In this document: piece after piece, positions 26,064 to 34,576 of the stretch
Layout of the letters: the number at the start of each line of letters is the position of its first letter
Numbering within the stretch: the stretch's first letter is position 1
Assembly: GCF_025154015.1 (NCBI RefSeq)
Contig: NZ_JAOAMV010000008.1
Span: forward strand, 49,980-113,979
Direction of reading: 5' to 3'
Length of the DNA stretch: 64,000 nucleotides
From: Tsuneonella litorea
GTDB taxonomy: Bacteria; Pseudomonadota; Alphaproteobacteria; Sphingomonadales; Sphingomonadaceae
The notes under the pieces: model-generated
Told to the model about the DNA's origin: nothing
Database searches by the model: none
What the model saw: the letters and a program-made list of their open reading frames with translations, nothing else
Program-made: the position numbers and the translations under genes

Positions 26064-26078
26064 GAACAAAGCAGGAAC
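26064..26078. promoter_or_regulatory. LexA-type box GAAC-N7-GAAC
   Basis: GAACAAAGCAGGAAC fits the alphaproteobacterial LexA operator (GTTC-N7-GTTC on the other strand). It lies between the S24 repressor (start 25994) and the divergent small gene (start 26107) and could control both. Confidence 0.55.
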
Positions 26079-26106
26079 ACAAGTGCTGAGTGAGTCGAGG
26101 AAGGCC

Positions 26107-26301
26107 ATGAAATTGCTGGACCGCATTGAGCGTCATCTGAAAGAATCGCATATGTCGGCGACACGGTTCGGTCGTCGGGCGGTTGGCGATCCGCGGTTTG
26201 TCCTGGACTTAAGACAGGGAAGGCGGCCGCGGCGACGGACCTTGGAAAAAGTTGAGGTCTATCTCAGCCATGTCGAGGTGCGAAACGGAGACAGTCTTTG
26301 A
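26107..26301 (+). CDS. Small basic protein divergent from the S24 repressor
   Basis: 64 residues: MKLLDRIERHLKESHMSATR, then FGRRAVGDPRFVLDLRQGRRPRRRT in two parts. Very basic and helical, it resembles small HTH-like proteins of alphaproteobacteria (xTRFGRxAVxDPRFVxDLRxGRxPRR). The ATG at 26107 is chosen because GAGGAAGG lies just upstream; an in-frame start at 26083 is weaker. The LexA-type box is 29 bases before the start, suggesting joint control with the repressor gene. Confidence 0.65.
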   Translation: MKLLDRIERHLKESHMSATRFGRRAVGDPRFVLDLRQGRRPRRRTLEKVEVYLSHVEVRNGDSL

Positions 26302-26337
26302 ACGCAAATCGTTTGTCAGCTTTCATTTAACAATCAT

Positions 26338-26377
26338 CCCGCTAAGTTCGACGCCGTTCGACGCGGGGGGTAGCGGG
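26338..26377. promoter_or_regulatory. Inverted repeat and tandem repeat before the MORC operon
   Basis: CCCGCTA (26338-26344) and TAGCGGG (26371-26377) pair perfectly. Between them GTTCGACGC occurs twice in tandem (GTTCGACGCCGTTCGACGC). The structure sits 41-80 bases before the GTG start of the defence operon and could be an operator or attenuator. Confidence 0.45.
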
Positions 26378-26418
26378 CTGGATTCAGCAAAGGTGCCCTC
26401 CTTCAAGGGGGCGGCTAA

Positions 26419-28056
26419 GTGAATGATCTGATTAATCAACCCGACGCGCCACGGCTCATTTACGGGCTTCGGGACACAGGCTACAGTTTCAATACCGCCG
26501 CCGCTGACATCATCGACAATTCAATCGCGGCCAACGCGACCGAGGTCAATGTACGAATAGAGCTGGCCGAAGACGGCCGTAAATTCGTTTACTTCGGTGA
26601 CAATGGTGATGGAATGGACAGCGAGATGCTGTTCGACGCTATGCGTTACGGGGCGCCTGCCAGAGCTAATCTCGCCAGTCTCGGCAAATTTGGCCTTGGT
26701 CTCAAGACGGCATCCAGTTCAGTCTGCCTCAGGTTTACGGTCATTTCCCGCGAATCCGAAGAGGCTGACTTCGCTAAGCTCGCTTGGGACCTTGAGCATG
26801 TCGAAGAGCAGAATCAGTGGGAAATGCTCCGCGAAGAAATGACTGCAGACGACTATGAGCTCTTTGAAGAGCTTTGCGGTGACAAGGGCACGCTAGTGGT
26901 CTGGTCCAAATGCGACCGTCTGTTGTCGAAAGAATATGACGATCCGGGTGGCGCGAGAGAACAGGCTGCAATCAGACGACTGGGTGAGCGGCTGATCGAC
27001 CATGTCGCTCTTATTTATTATCGCTTCCTCGACGAAGGGGACGATCGTGAGAGGCACGTCTCGATAACCGTAAATGGCGAGCAAGTCAGACCGTGGAACC
27101 CGTTTTATCCTGAAAAGGCCGATCAGGTCCTCTCGCCTGAACAGCAGAAGCTTGAGATCGAACTGGAAGACGGGTCGGTTGAAACAGCGCAAATCAGGGC
27201 GTGGATTCTGCCCAACCGCCGGGATCTCACCAAAGCCGAGCAGAAAGTCGCGAATATCACCAACCGCGGCCAGGGGTTTTACATTCATCGCGAAGGGCGT
27301 GTGATCCAGCAGGGTGGCTGGCTCGGCGTGTTTGGCGCTGTCGAGCCGCACACATCGTTGCTGCGCGTCGAGTTCGACTTCACTCATAAGCTTGATGAGG
27401 CCTTCAAAGTCGACGTCAAGAAGTCGAAAATTCTCTTCGATCCGGCCCTTGAGGAAGCGCTCAAGACCTTGCTTCAGCCGACTTATCGCGAGGCAGGAAA
27501 CCGCTACCGACGCAAGGAAAAGGCAGCTGCGGTCGAGCGCGGCGTCGATCACGGCAGCGCGAATAAGGTCATCGGCAATACGCCTTCGACCAAAAAGCCG
27601 GACGTCCAGTCCGCCGACGCAGGTCAGAAAACCGCTACACTCAACAACAATCGCGGCGCAGGCATCAAGCTCCGGGTGCCCGTCGACACGCACGTAAACC
27701 CGGACAGTATTCACGTTGAAGCTGTTGAAACCATTACGTCCGGCGATCTCTGGGAGCCGGCCATGCGCAGCGATGCCGAGTCAGGCTTCGTGGCAGGCGT
27801 CCGCATTAACAAGCACCACGACTTCTATCTAAAAATCTATCAGAGGGCTGCCGCCAGTGGCTATGCAGTTGAGGGTATGGATCTGCTGCTGTGGGCTTTC
27901 GCTGTGGCTGAGCAGAACAACACCAACGATGACCTTGAGCCGATATTCGAGGACATTCGCAACGAGATTTCGACCAATCTCAAGAAGCTGCTGCGTGAAG
28001 TGCCTCTGCCCGACGACGAGGAGCTGACAGAAGCCGGGGACGAAGAAGGGGATTGA
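26419..28056 (+). CDS. MORC-like GHKL ATPase of a restriction-type system
   Basis: 545 residues from a GTG start (AAGGGGG upstream). The GHKL ATP-binding Bergerat fold is clear: DIIDNSIAAN (catalytic/Mg motif, N34), GDNGDGMD (60-67) and LGKFGLGLKTA (88-98). An S5-like domain follows (KVANITNRGQGFYIHREGRVI, KVDVKKSKI). This matches prokaryotic MORC/paraMORC ATPases, known from restriction-modification neighbourhoods with SF2 helicases and nucleases. It would clamp or remodel DNA-protein complexes on ATP. It heads a tightly packed five-gene operon with HNH, SNF2, EcoRII-N-like and alpha-CTD/sigma-4-like genes. Confidence 0.87.
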   Translation: MNDLINQPDAPRLIYGLRDTGYSFNTAAADIIDNSIAANATEVNVRIELAEDGRKFVYFGDNGDGMDSEMLFDAMRYGAPARANLASLGKFGLGLKTASSSVCLRFTVISRESEEADFAKLAWDLEHVEEQNQWEMLREEMTADDYELFEELCGDKGTLVVWSKCDRLLSKEYDDPGGAREQAAIRRLGERLIDHVALIYYRFLDEGDDRERHVSITVNGEQVRPWNPFYPEKADQVLSPEQQKLEIELEDGSVETAQIRAWILPNRRDLTKAEQKVANITNRGQGFYIHREGRVIQQGGWLGVFGAVEPHTSLLRVEFDFTHKLDEAFKVDVKKSKILFDPALEEALKTLLQPTYREAGNRYRRKEKAAAVERGVDHGSANKVIGNTPSTKKPDVQSADAGQKTATLNNNRGAGIKLRVPVDTHVNPDSIHVEAVETITSGDLWEPAMRSDAESGFVAGVRINKHHDFYLKIYQRAAASGYAVEGMDLLLWAFAVAEQNNTNDDLEPIFEDIRNEISTNLKKLLREVPLPDDEELTEAGDEEGD

Positions 28057-28057
28057 G

Positions 28058-28882
28058 ATGCTTGCCGAGAAGCAGGCCTTGATCCGCCGGGAAGTCGAGG
28101 AGGGAACCGGCGCTGCAATTTGTCTGGAGGAAGACAGGTCCGGAGTGCAGACAGCAATCAGGCTCTGGTTTGCAGACCTTGAGCGCTCTCACAGCCCGAT
28201 AGTCACTCTTCGGCCGACCGGTCTGCGCCGCTTTGAAGCGAAGCTGACCTTCGGCAATTTTGCAGCTGATACGATCCGGCAGATGCGGCAGGCAAGCGCA
28301 GAAGAAGTTCAGCTTGCCAGGGCGCTCGTCGCCTCAGCAGCGTCGAGCGCGGATCTGAAAATCGGTAACGGTCAGACTATCGATGACTGGATGATCGACA
28401 ATGGCAGCTTCACGATTATCGCAGAGAAGCGTGGCATTGAGAGCCGGTTTGACGATGATTCCGTTGCGGAGACCTGCCGTGAGCTCGTTATCCCTGTTCT
28501 TGCCGCAATGGCAGAACTTTATGGATACGACCCGCTCGGGGAAGGCGCTCCGTCCGATCAGGAAGCGCTGACTGAAGGCGCCGTCAAACTCACCGTCGTA
28601 CGCCGACGCGAACGGAACCCACGCAATCGTCTGCTCTGCCTGCGTATCCACGGGGCTACCTGCAAGATCTGCAGTCTTAGTCCTGGCCAACTCTATGGCG
28701 ATGCCGGGGCTATCATTGAAGTGCATCACCTGCAGCCACTGTCTCTTTCCGGGGAGCCCAGAGCATACGATCCGGCAACAGACCTGATACCACTTTGCCC
28801 GAACTGCCATCGCGCGGTCCACACAAGGCGACCTGTTCCGTGGACACCTGAAGAACTCAGAGGCAAGCTGTCCAGTGACTGA
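28058..28882 (+). CDS. HNH endonuclease
   Basis: 274 residues. The C-terminal HNH domain is complete: CKIC near 205, IIEVHHLQPLS (catalytic HH), DLIPLCPNCHRAVHTR with CxxC-H. The N-terminal ~190 residues are unassigned and may bind DNA or partner proteins (TLRPTGLRRFEAKLTFGNFA). The ATG comes one base after the MORC stop, and its end overlaps the SNF2 start by eight bases. It is the obvious DNA-cutting subunit of the system. Confidence 0.87.
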   Translation: MLAEKQALIRREVEEGTGAAICLEEDRSGVQTAIRLWFADLERSHSPIVTLRPTGLRRFEAKLTFGNFAADTIRQMRQASAEEVQLARALVASAASSADLKIGNGQTIDDWMIDNGSFTIIAEKRGIESRFDDDSVAETCRELVIPVLAAMAELYGYDPLGEGAPSDQEALTEGAVKLTVVRRRERNPRNRLLCLRIHGATCKICSLSPGQLYGDAGAIIEVHHLQPLSLSGEPRAYDPATDLIPLCPNCHRAVHTRRPVPWTPEELRGKLSSD

Positions 28883-30701
28883 CGGGCCTGCATCACTTCC
28901 TGCCGATTTCAGGCAGATTTTAGACGCACCTCCTCATGGCTGGGAGCTGTCGTCAAGAGTTGTGCAGCCGGAAATCCGCATCCGAAAAGAGGGTACTGGT
29001 TTTGCGTTCCGCGTTGCTGGCACCAGAACTGTGCGGGGAGAAAAGAAAGTCTGGGACGCGCCCGGCCCGGACTACAACTGGGTCGCCGACGGAAATGTAA
29101 TCCGCCCACTTCCTCACGATACGCCGGCCATGGTCCGGCAGATGCTGGGCGAGCAGCTGCCGAAAACGCTCAGCTTTCCCGATGTGGTGCGTCTTGTCCG
29201 GCTGGGTAATCCCGACATACCTGTCATAGCTGAAGAGAGCGTCTTCCACTCAGCGCAATCGGCTGCTGCCGACCTGCGCCCGGATCAGGACATTCCGGGT
29301 CTGCATGCGACTCTGTTCCCGTATCAGGCTCAGGGCGTAGCATGGATGGACCAGACCATACGGCATACCGGCGGCCTCATTCTCGCTGACGAGATGGGGC
29401 TCGGAAAGACCATCCAGATCATTGCCCTGCTGCTCTGCGAAAAACCGGAAACGTCACGACCAGCCCTCATCATCTGCCCGACGAGCCTGATCGCAAACTG
29501 GCGGAAGGAGATAATGAAGTTTGCGCCCGAGCTTTCTGTTCTCATCCACCGCGGACACAACAGAACCGGCATCACCGCGGGTCTGCAGCGGGCCCAGGTC
29601 GTGCTTTCAACCTACGACACTGTGGTCAACGATATATCCATTTTTGCAGGCATGACCTGGTCATGGCTGATCTGTGATGAGGCGCAGGCTCTGAAAAACC
29701 CGGATTCCGGGCGCAGGCGGTCAGTCGGGAGGATTCCCAGGCAGCGAACCATTCCGATGACAGGGACGCCGGTCGAGACATCGCTCCTGGATCTCTGGTC
29801 GCTTGCCGACCTCGCGATACCTGGATTGCTGGGAAGCCGGGAGGACTTTGAAGCCGATCATCCGGACTCCGAGGAATCGGCAAAGAATCTGGCTCGTCTG
29901 ACCGATCCCGTTGTTCTCTGCCGAAAAGTGAGGGATGTCGCCGGCGATCTTCCGGAGCGCATCGATATCGATCTGCCACTCGAACTCGGCGATGAGCTTT
30001 CCCGGCGTTATGATGAAGTACGGGCCGAGACGCTTGAGAAGTACCCTGTGGCAGGCAATCTCGTCGCGACAGGTCAGTTGCAGCTCTTCTGCGCCCATCC
30101 CTGGCTGCAGGGATCGGGCGATCCCGAGAGGGATCAGGATGCTGGGATCAATCCGTCAGCCGGAATGCCGCTTTTCACACCGAAGGTGGAGCGCGCAATC
30201 GCCATTCTCGAAGAGGCGTTCAGGAGCGGACGCAAGGTTCTGATCTTCGCAATTTTCAATCGCTGTGGCGAGATTCTCCGTGAGGCTGCACAGGGACGGC
30301 TGCCGGATGCATACTGGGGGGCGATCAACGGGGGCACGCCGCAGGAGGAGCGGCAGGCAATCGTTGACGCATTCTCCTGCCACGATGGGCCGGGCTGCCT
30401 TGTACTCAATCCAAAAGCGGCGGGTGCCGGACTTAATATAACAGCTGCAACGGTAGTCATTCACTTCACCCAGGCATGGAACCCTGCATTTGAATCCCAG
30501 GCAAGCGCCCGCGCGCACCGACGCGGGCAGACCGAACCTGTCTATATCTACCGGCTGTTTTACGAGGACACGGTCGAACGGGTGATGATTGACCGATCTC
30601 AGTGGCGCCGCGAACTTGGCAACGAAGCAGTCCCGGTATCAACACGTGATGCAGATGATCTAAGGCGGGCCCTTTCCATCCGGCCTGGCGGAGAAAATTG
30701 A
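28875..30701 (+). CDS. SNF2-family DNA translocase/ATPase
   Basis: 608 residues from a GTG start that overlaps the HNH gene. SNF2 motifs are in order: LFPYQAQGVAWM (Q-motif region), LADEMGLGKTIQ (Walker A, D172-T179), LIICPTSLIANW, DEAQ at 268-271, MTGTPVETSL, LVLNPKAAGAGLNITAA, HRRGQTEPVYIYRL. The N-terminal ~150 residues are specific and unassigned. It would translocate on DNA to drive cleavage or remodelling with the MORC ATPase. The stop overlaps the next ATG by one base (TGATG). Confidence 0.92.
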   Translation: MTDGPASLPADFRQILDAPPHGWELSSRVVQPEIRIRKEGTGFAFRVAGTRTVRGEKKVWDAPGPDYNWVADGNVIRPLPHDTPAMVRQMLGEQLPKTLSFPDVVRLVRLGNPDIPVIAEESVFHSAQSAAADLRPDQDIPGLHATLFPYQAQGVAWMDQTIRHTGGLILADEMGLGKTIQIIALLLCEKPETSRPALIICPTSLIANWRKEIMKFAPELSVLIHRGHNRTGITAGLQRAQVVLSTYDTVVNDISIFAGMTWSWLICDEAQALKNPDSGRRRSVGRIPRQRTIPMTGTPVETSLLDLWSLADLAIPGLLGSREDFEADHPDSEESAKNLARLTDPVVLCRKVRDVAGDLPERIDIDLPLELGDELSRRYDEVRAETLEKYPVAGNLVATGQLQLFCAHPWLQGSGDPERDQDAGINPSAGMPLFTPKVERAIAILEEAFRSGRKVLIFAIFNRCGEILREAAQGRLPDAYWGAINGGTPQEERQAIVDAFSCHDGPGCLVLNPKAAGAGLNITAATVVIHFTQAWNPAFESQASARAHRRGQTEPVYIYRLFYEDTVERVMIDRSQWRRELGNEAVPVSTRDADDLRRALSIRPGGEN

Positions 30702-31135
30702 TGGGCAGTCAGACTTATGAGAAGCCGCTGACGGCGAACGATACCGGAGAAACCGGAGGTCATCAGGCAGGAATACACATACCGAAATCACAGACGGATC
30801 TGATTGCGCTGCTTCCGTTTCTTGATCCTGCGCAGAAGAACCCCGATGCATGGCTGGAAATGACGGACGACGCGGGGGTGACGTGGCGCTTCCGCTATAT
30901 CTACTACAACAACAGGCTTCATGATGAAGGCGGGACAAGGGACGAGTACCGCATCACCCATATGACCAAGTTCTTCCGCGCTGTTGGCGCGACGGAAGGC
31001 GATGTACTCGTGCTTACCGGATCTCCGGGAAGTCTAACCTATTCTGTGTCAGTCCGGAGGGATGAGGCACCTCAAGGCGAGGAGGCAAGCGCACCGGTGA
31101 GGGTCCGCCTGAAAGGCTGGCGTCGTGTACATTAG
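30701..31135 (+). CDS. Stand-alone EcoRII-N (B3-like) DNA-reader protein
   Basis: 144 residues. It matches the N-terminal effector-binding domain of restriction enzyme EcoRII: KPLTANDTGETGGHQAGIHI at 8-27, WRFRYIYYNNRL, GGTRDEYRIT and RAVGATEGDVLVLT. In EcoRII this B3-like fold reads CCWGG; here it lacks the nuclease half. With a Dcm-like methylase and Vsr nearby it may be the sequence-reading subunit. The last residues, RVRLKGWRRVH, are nearly repeated at the end of the next gene. Its end overlaps the next GTG start by 11 bases. Confidence 0.82.
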   Translation: MGSQTYEKPLTANDTGETGGHQAGIHIPKSQTDLIALLPFLDPAQKNPDAWLEMTDDAGVTWRFRYIYYNNRLHDEGGTRDEYRITHMTKFFRAVGATEGDVLVLTGSPGSLTYSVSVRRDEAPQGEEASAPVRVRLKGWRRVH

Positions 31136-32762
31136 AGAAACCGGAGAGCCGACAGATCCGACAGGCGCGCAGCACCAAGATAGCATCCGGCAACCTCGAT
31201 CGGTGGATGATCTCCCGATCGGCGTCCTTCACCTTGGTGTGAAGACTGCAACGCTGGAGAGGGCCGGTTTCCGCACCGTCGGCGATCTCGCGAACGTGAC
31301 CCGGGAGCAGATCATCAGGATTCCCACAGTTGGCTGGCGTACAGCCGATCTGCTCAGTGAAAACCGGCAAGCGCTTATTGATGCTTCGGATGCTGAGACG
31401 GGCACTGACTGGGACGGGTACTGCGAAACAACGCGTATCCCGCTTCTGCCGCATGAGGGTCGGCCGCGTTCAGGTAAAGACTTTCTGGCTTCCCTTCCGG
31501 ACTTTCTCGCCGAGGTCGCCGACAATCTTGCTGACGAGACCTTCTCGGCAATTCTTCGCGAACGCATCTGTCAGCCCCCGGAACGGCAGAAGACGCTTGA
31601 TGAGATAGCTGCGACAACCAGCCCTCCGGTCACCCGCGAAAGGATCCGGCAAAAGGAGAAGAAGCTGCTAGGCCAGCTGACCGGCGGGCTACTCAACGAC
31701 ACCTATGGAACGCTGGGAATACATTTCCGTCCGGAGTTTTCGATCTGGTGGAAGCGGGCTGCAGACCGTCTTTCCCACCTTGAGGAAATCGAGTTCACAG
31801 ATCTCGTGGAAGCCCTCTCCGCTGAATGGGAGGTTCCCAATCATGCGGTCATAACACAGCTCCCAATCATCCTTGCGATCGTCACCGGTGAACCGCAGAT
31901 GTCCGGTGAATTCCGTGCAGCGAGTCGTGTCGATCCCCGGCTTTTCGGCAATCTGAGAGGGGAAGTGCTCGAGCTGCCACTGAACCGACTCAGACTGGGC
32001 AGATACGCTGAGCGACTGGCTGAAGCCGGATCAGAAACCGTAGGTGATATCGTCGTGAGGTTGCGCGCCGGCAGCCTGGGGGCAAGAGGAGGAAAGGCAG
32101 CTGAGGTGGCTGCGATGCATGCAAATCAGCTGGCCTCCTGCCTCCGCGACGATGGTCTGATCGACTGGCAGTCATACCGGACAGCCAACGCACTCAGCTG
32201 TCTGCCAGCCTCGCCAACGGTCAATGCCGCTGAGTTTGTCGCCACGCTTCGCGAGACCGTCTGTGACTTGCTGACCGCGTGCCGCATTACGAAGCGCGCG
32301 TCCGAAATTTACCGTCTCAGGACGAGCCGCACTCTTGGAAGCCAGATGACACTGCAGGCTGTTGCCGACGCCCTCGATACCCATCTGCCGACGGTCAAAC
32401 GCGAAGAAACGGTGTTTCTGAGTTTTTTGAATGGAGTGCTGATCGGTCACGACTTCAGCAAGCTGCCTGTATGGCTGGATGACCTCTGGCTGGAATACTG
32501 GGACGAAGCCCGGGCCAGCTACGAAATTGCCCGGGACAACTACGGAGAATTCTCGGAGAATCTTGCCTGGAAATGGCGACTGACGGTGCGCGACATCGGC
32601 AAAGCAGCACCAACGATCTGGGCAGTGCTGAGCGGCTATCCGAACGACAGACGCTCTAAGCGAGCCATCAGCAAAGCTCCCGTCGTGAACCCGATTATTG
32701 ATCCGGACCCTCAGTTACCTGCCGGTAGGATCCGGCTCCGTGGCTTCCGGCGGGTGCATTGA
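31125..32762 (+). CDS. Duplicated alpha-CTD/sigma-4-like DNA-binding protein
   Basis: 545 residues, GTG start. Residues ~30-80 resemble the RNA polymerase alpha C-terminal domain (LGVKTATLERAGFRTVGDLA, then IPTVGWRTADLL). Residues 153-187 look like sigma-70 region 4 (TLDEIAATTS, then VTRERIRQKEKKLL). The same order repeats in the second half: LRLGRYAERLAEAGSETVGD at 289-308 and MTLQAVADALDTHLPTVKRE at 408-427, with matching DWxxY...LP segments between. It ends RIRLRGFRRVH, like the preceding protein. No catalytic motif is seen. It could be a DNA-binding scaffold or a decoy of transcription machinery. It is convergent with vsr, 24 bases away. Confidence 0.75.
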   Translation: MYIRETGEPTDPTGAQHQDSIRQPRSVDDLPIGVLHLGVKTATLERAGFRTVGDLANVTREQIIRIPTVGWRTADLLSENRQALIDASDAETGTDWDGYCETTRIPLLPHEGRPRSGKDFLASLPDFLAEVADNLADETFSAILRERICQPPERQKTLDEIAATTSPPVTRERIRQKEKKLLGQLTGGLLNDTYGTLGIHFRPEFSIWWKRAADRLSHLEEIEFTDLVEALSAEWEVPNHAVITQLPIILAIVTGEPQMSGEFRAASRVDPRLFGNLRGEVLELPLNRLRLGRYAERLAEAGSETVGDIVVRLRAGSLGARGGKAAEVAAMHANQLASCLRDDGLIDWQSYRTANALSCLPASPTVNAAEFVATLRETVCDLLTACRITKRASEIYRLRTSRTLGSQMTLQAVADALDTHLPTVKREETVFLSFLNGVLIGHDFSKLPVWLDDLWLEYWDEARASYEIARDNYGEFSENLAWKWRLTVRDIGKAAPTIWAVLSGYPNDRRSKRAISKAPVVNPIIDPDPQLPAGRIRLRGFRRVH

Positions 32763-32786
32763 CGAGGCACGCATGGATTTTACATC

Positions 32787-33236
32787 CTAGCCTCTGATTT
32801 CCAGCAGTAGCTCATCACCCCTGAGCCAGGATGTCAGCCGCGTCAGAAGTTCCTTCAGTTCAATTCTGCTCTTTCCCTTGAGCGCGCACTCCCAGACGGT
32901 GGCAATGCGCCATCCTTCCGAAAGCAGCGCTGATCCGACAACCTTGTCCCGCTCTTGATTGGCGCTAATCTTCGCCGCCCAGAATTCGGTACGTGTACCT
33001 GGAAGCCGGAACAAATGGCAATCATGACCATGCCAGAAGCAGCCGTGCACAAAGATAACTGCATGAAACCGGCTGAGTACGATGTCGGGCTTGCCGGGCA
33101 GATCCTTCCGGTTGACCCTGAAGCGATAGCCCTGCCGGTGAAGGCCACTCCGAATCAGAAGTTCAGGCTTCGTGTCCCTTCCCCTGATAGCCGCCATGTT
33201 ACGGCTTCTCGTCGCGGGATCATGGACGTCAGGCAT
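32787..33236 (-). CDS. vsr: Very short patch repair endonuclease Vsr
   Basis: 149 residues. Vsr motifs are intact: DPATRSRNMAAIRGRDTKPE, LPGKPDIVLSRF (catalytic Asp), VFVHGCFWHGHDC-type segment (here IFVHGCFWHGHDCHLF) and EFWAAKISANQERD. The enzyme nicks at T:G mismatches formed by deamination of 5-methylcytosine in Dcm sites. The ATG at 33236 overlaps the methylase stop by eight bases, so they are coupled. It is adjacent to the MORC operon, convergent. Confidence 0.93.
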   Translation of the reverse strand: MPDVHDPATRSRNMAAIRGRDTKPELLIRSGLHRQGYRFRVNRKDLPGKPDIVLSRFHAVIFVHGCFWHGHDCHLFRLPGTRTEFWAAKISANQERDKVVGSALLSEGWRIATVWECALKGKSRIELKELLTRLTSWLRGDELLLEIRG

Positions 33237-34461
33237 ACTCCCGGACAGCCACCTCATCGTTCGGGGCTGCTTCCCGGGTTATATGCGGACGCATGATCCT
33301 TGCGACCTCGCTAAACACCGGCACTGCCACCGAGTTACCGAACTGCTTGTACGCCTGCGTATCGGAAACAGGGATCCGGAACGTGTCGGGAAAACCCATC
33401 AGCCTTGCGCATTCCCTCGGGGTAAGCCGTCGGGGATTCTTGCGTCCCTTTTGCTGCACAAGAATTTCAGAGCCATCCTTGTAATAGCGCGCTGAGAGCG
33501 TTCTGCAGGTGTCGTCCGGGCCTACAAGCCCGTAGCCAAAGCCATTTCCCGCTGCGCGATGCTTGGCTGAGTAATCACGGAGATATTTCCAGAGGTGATC
33601 GCTCAGAGTGTATTTGGCGCTGACCTTTGCCAGATCCCCTTCCGTATAGTGCGATTCTGCTGTTTCACTGCCGTTCTCGGGATGCAATACCGATCGCATC
33701 CGCGCTTCGCCTTCAACCGGAAGCTTCAAGTCCGCCCAGTCGAATCCACTTTTTTCGCGGAAGCCAACGAGCACGATCCGTTCACGGTTCTGGGGAAGAA
33801 AATGACGTGCGTTTAGAACGCGAACATGGAGCTCGTATCCGAGGTCTTTCTCCAAAATCTTGCGAATGACCTCGAAGGTCCGTCCTTTGTCGTGGCTTTT
33901 CAGATTCTTCACGTTCTCAAGCAGGAATGCGCGTGGTCTGTGAGCCTTCAGGATCCGTGCAACATCGAAGAACAGCGTTCCCTGAGCCTCGTCAAGGAAC
34001 CCATGCTTCCGGCCCAGTGCATTCTTTTTTGACACCCCGGCGATTGAGAATGGCTGACAAGGAAAGCCTGCCAGCAGAACGTCATGCTCAGGAATCTCAT
34101 CGACGGGGACTTTGGTAATATCGCCGGCGATCGGGCGGTTGTCCGGATAGTTGGAGTGATAAGTAAGCTGTGCATATTTGTCCCATTCAGACGTGAATAC
34201 GCAGCGGCCGCCTATGCTATCAAAAGCCCGGCGAAGTCCTCCTATGCCGGCAAAGAGATCAATGAATGTGAACCCCCTCGCATTTGTGTGTGTCGGGACG
34301 GTTTCGGCTCGCTCACGCAGCCAGTCGAGCACGACTTTGCGAGGTCTGATTTGTCCGGACTCCCAGCGGAAAATCTCCCGTTCGGAGTAACCCAGTTTTT
34401 CTGCGAGTTCGTCCGTCGAGAGCCCGGCCCGGCAGCGTAAAATTCGGAACTCAGATTGCAT
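33229..34461 (-). CDS. dcm: Dcm-like DNA (cytosine-5) methyltransferase
   Basis: 410 residues. An XRE-type HTH at 1-45 (ILRCRAGLSTDELAEKLGYS, REIFRWESGQ) precedes the methylase: FIDLFAGIGGLRRAF (66-80), AGFPCQPFS with catalytic Cys135, LENVKNLKSHDKGRTF, HFLPQNRERIVLVGF, and the C-terminal RLTPRECARLMGFP, QFGNSVAVPV. The motif IV segment GVSKKNALGRKHGF is very close to that of E. coli Dcm/M.EcoRII, which supports CCWGG specificity. It would protect host DNA from the neighbouring MORC/HNH system and feeds vsr. The HTH suggests autoregulation. Confidence 0.93.
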   Translation of the reverse strand: MQSEFRILRCRAGLSTDELAEKLGYSEREIFRWESGQIRPRKVVLDWLRERAETVPTHTNARGFTFIDLFAGIGGLRRAFDSIGGRCVFTSEWDKYAQLTYHSNYPDNRPIAGDITKVPVDEIPEHDVLLAGFPCQPFSIAGVSKKNALGRKHGFLDEAQGTLFFDVARILKAHRPRAFLLENVKNLKSHDKGRTFEVIRKILEKDLGYELHVRVLNARHFLPQNRERIVLVGFREKSGFDWADLKLPVEGEARMRSVLHPENGSETAESHYTEGDLAKVSAKYTLSDHLWKYLRDYSAKHRAAGNGFGYGLVGPDDTCRTLSARYYKDGSEILVQQKGRKNPRRLTPRECARLMGFPDTFRIPVSDTQAYKQFGNSVAVPVFSEVARIMRPHITREAAPNDEVAVREYA

Positions 34462-34576
34462 ATGTCTGCCTTGGGTAATTGTAGGGACGGGATGTCATGA
34501 AAATTCCCCACCGACAAGTGCAAGCATTGCAGTTTCAACAAGCAACTGGAGGTGATCGCCCGGACCTGCCGGCGTC

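Noticed and set aside
26345..26363. GTTCGACGCCGTTC as a further LexA-type box
   Set aside because: The spacing between GTTC elements is six bases, not seven, and the sequence is better explained as a tandem repeat.
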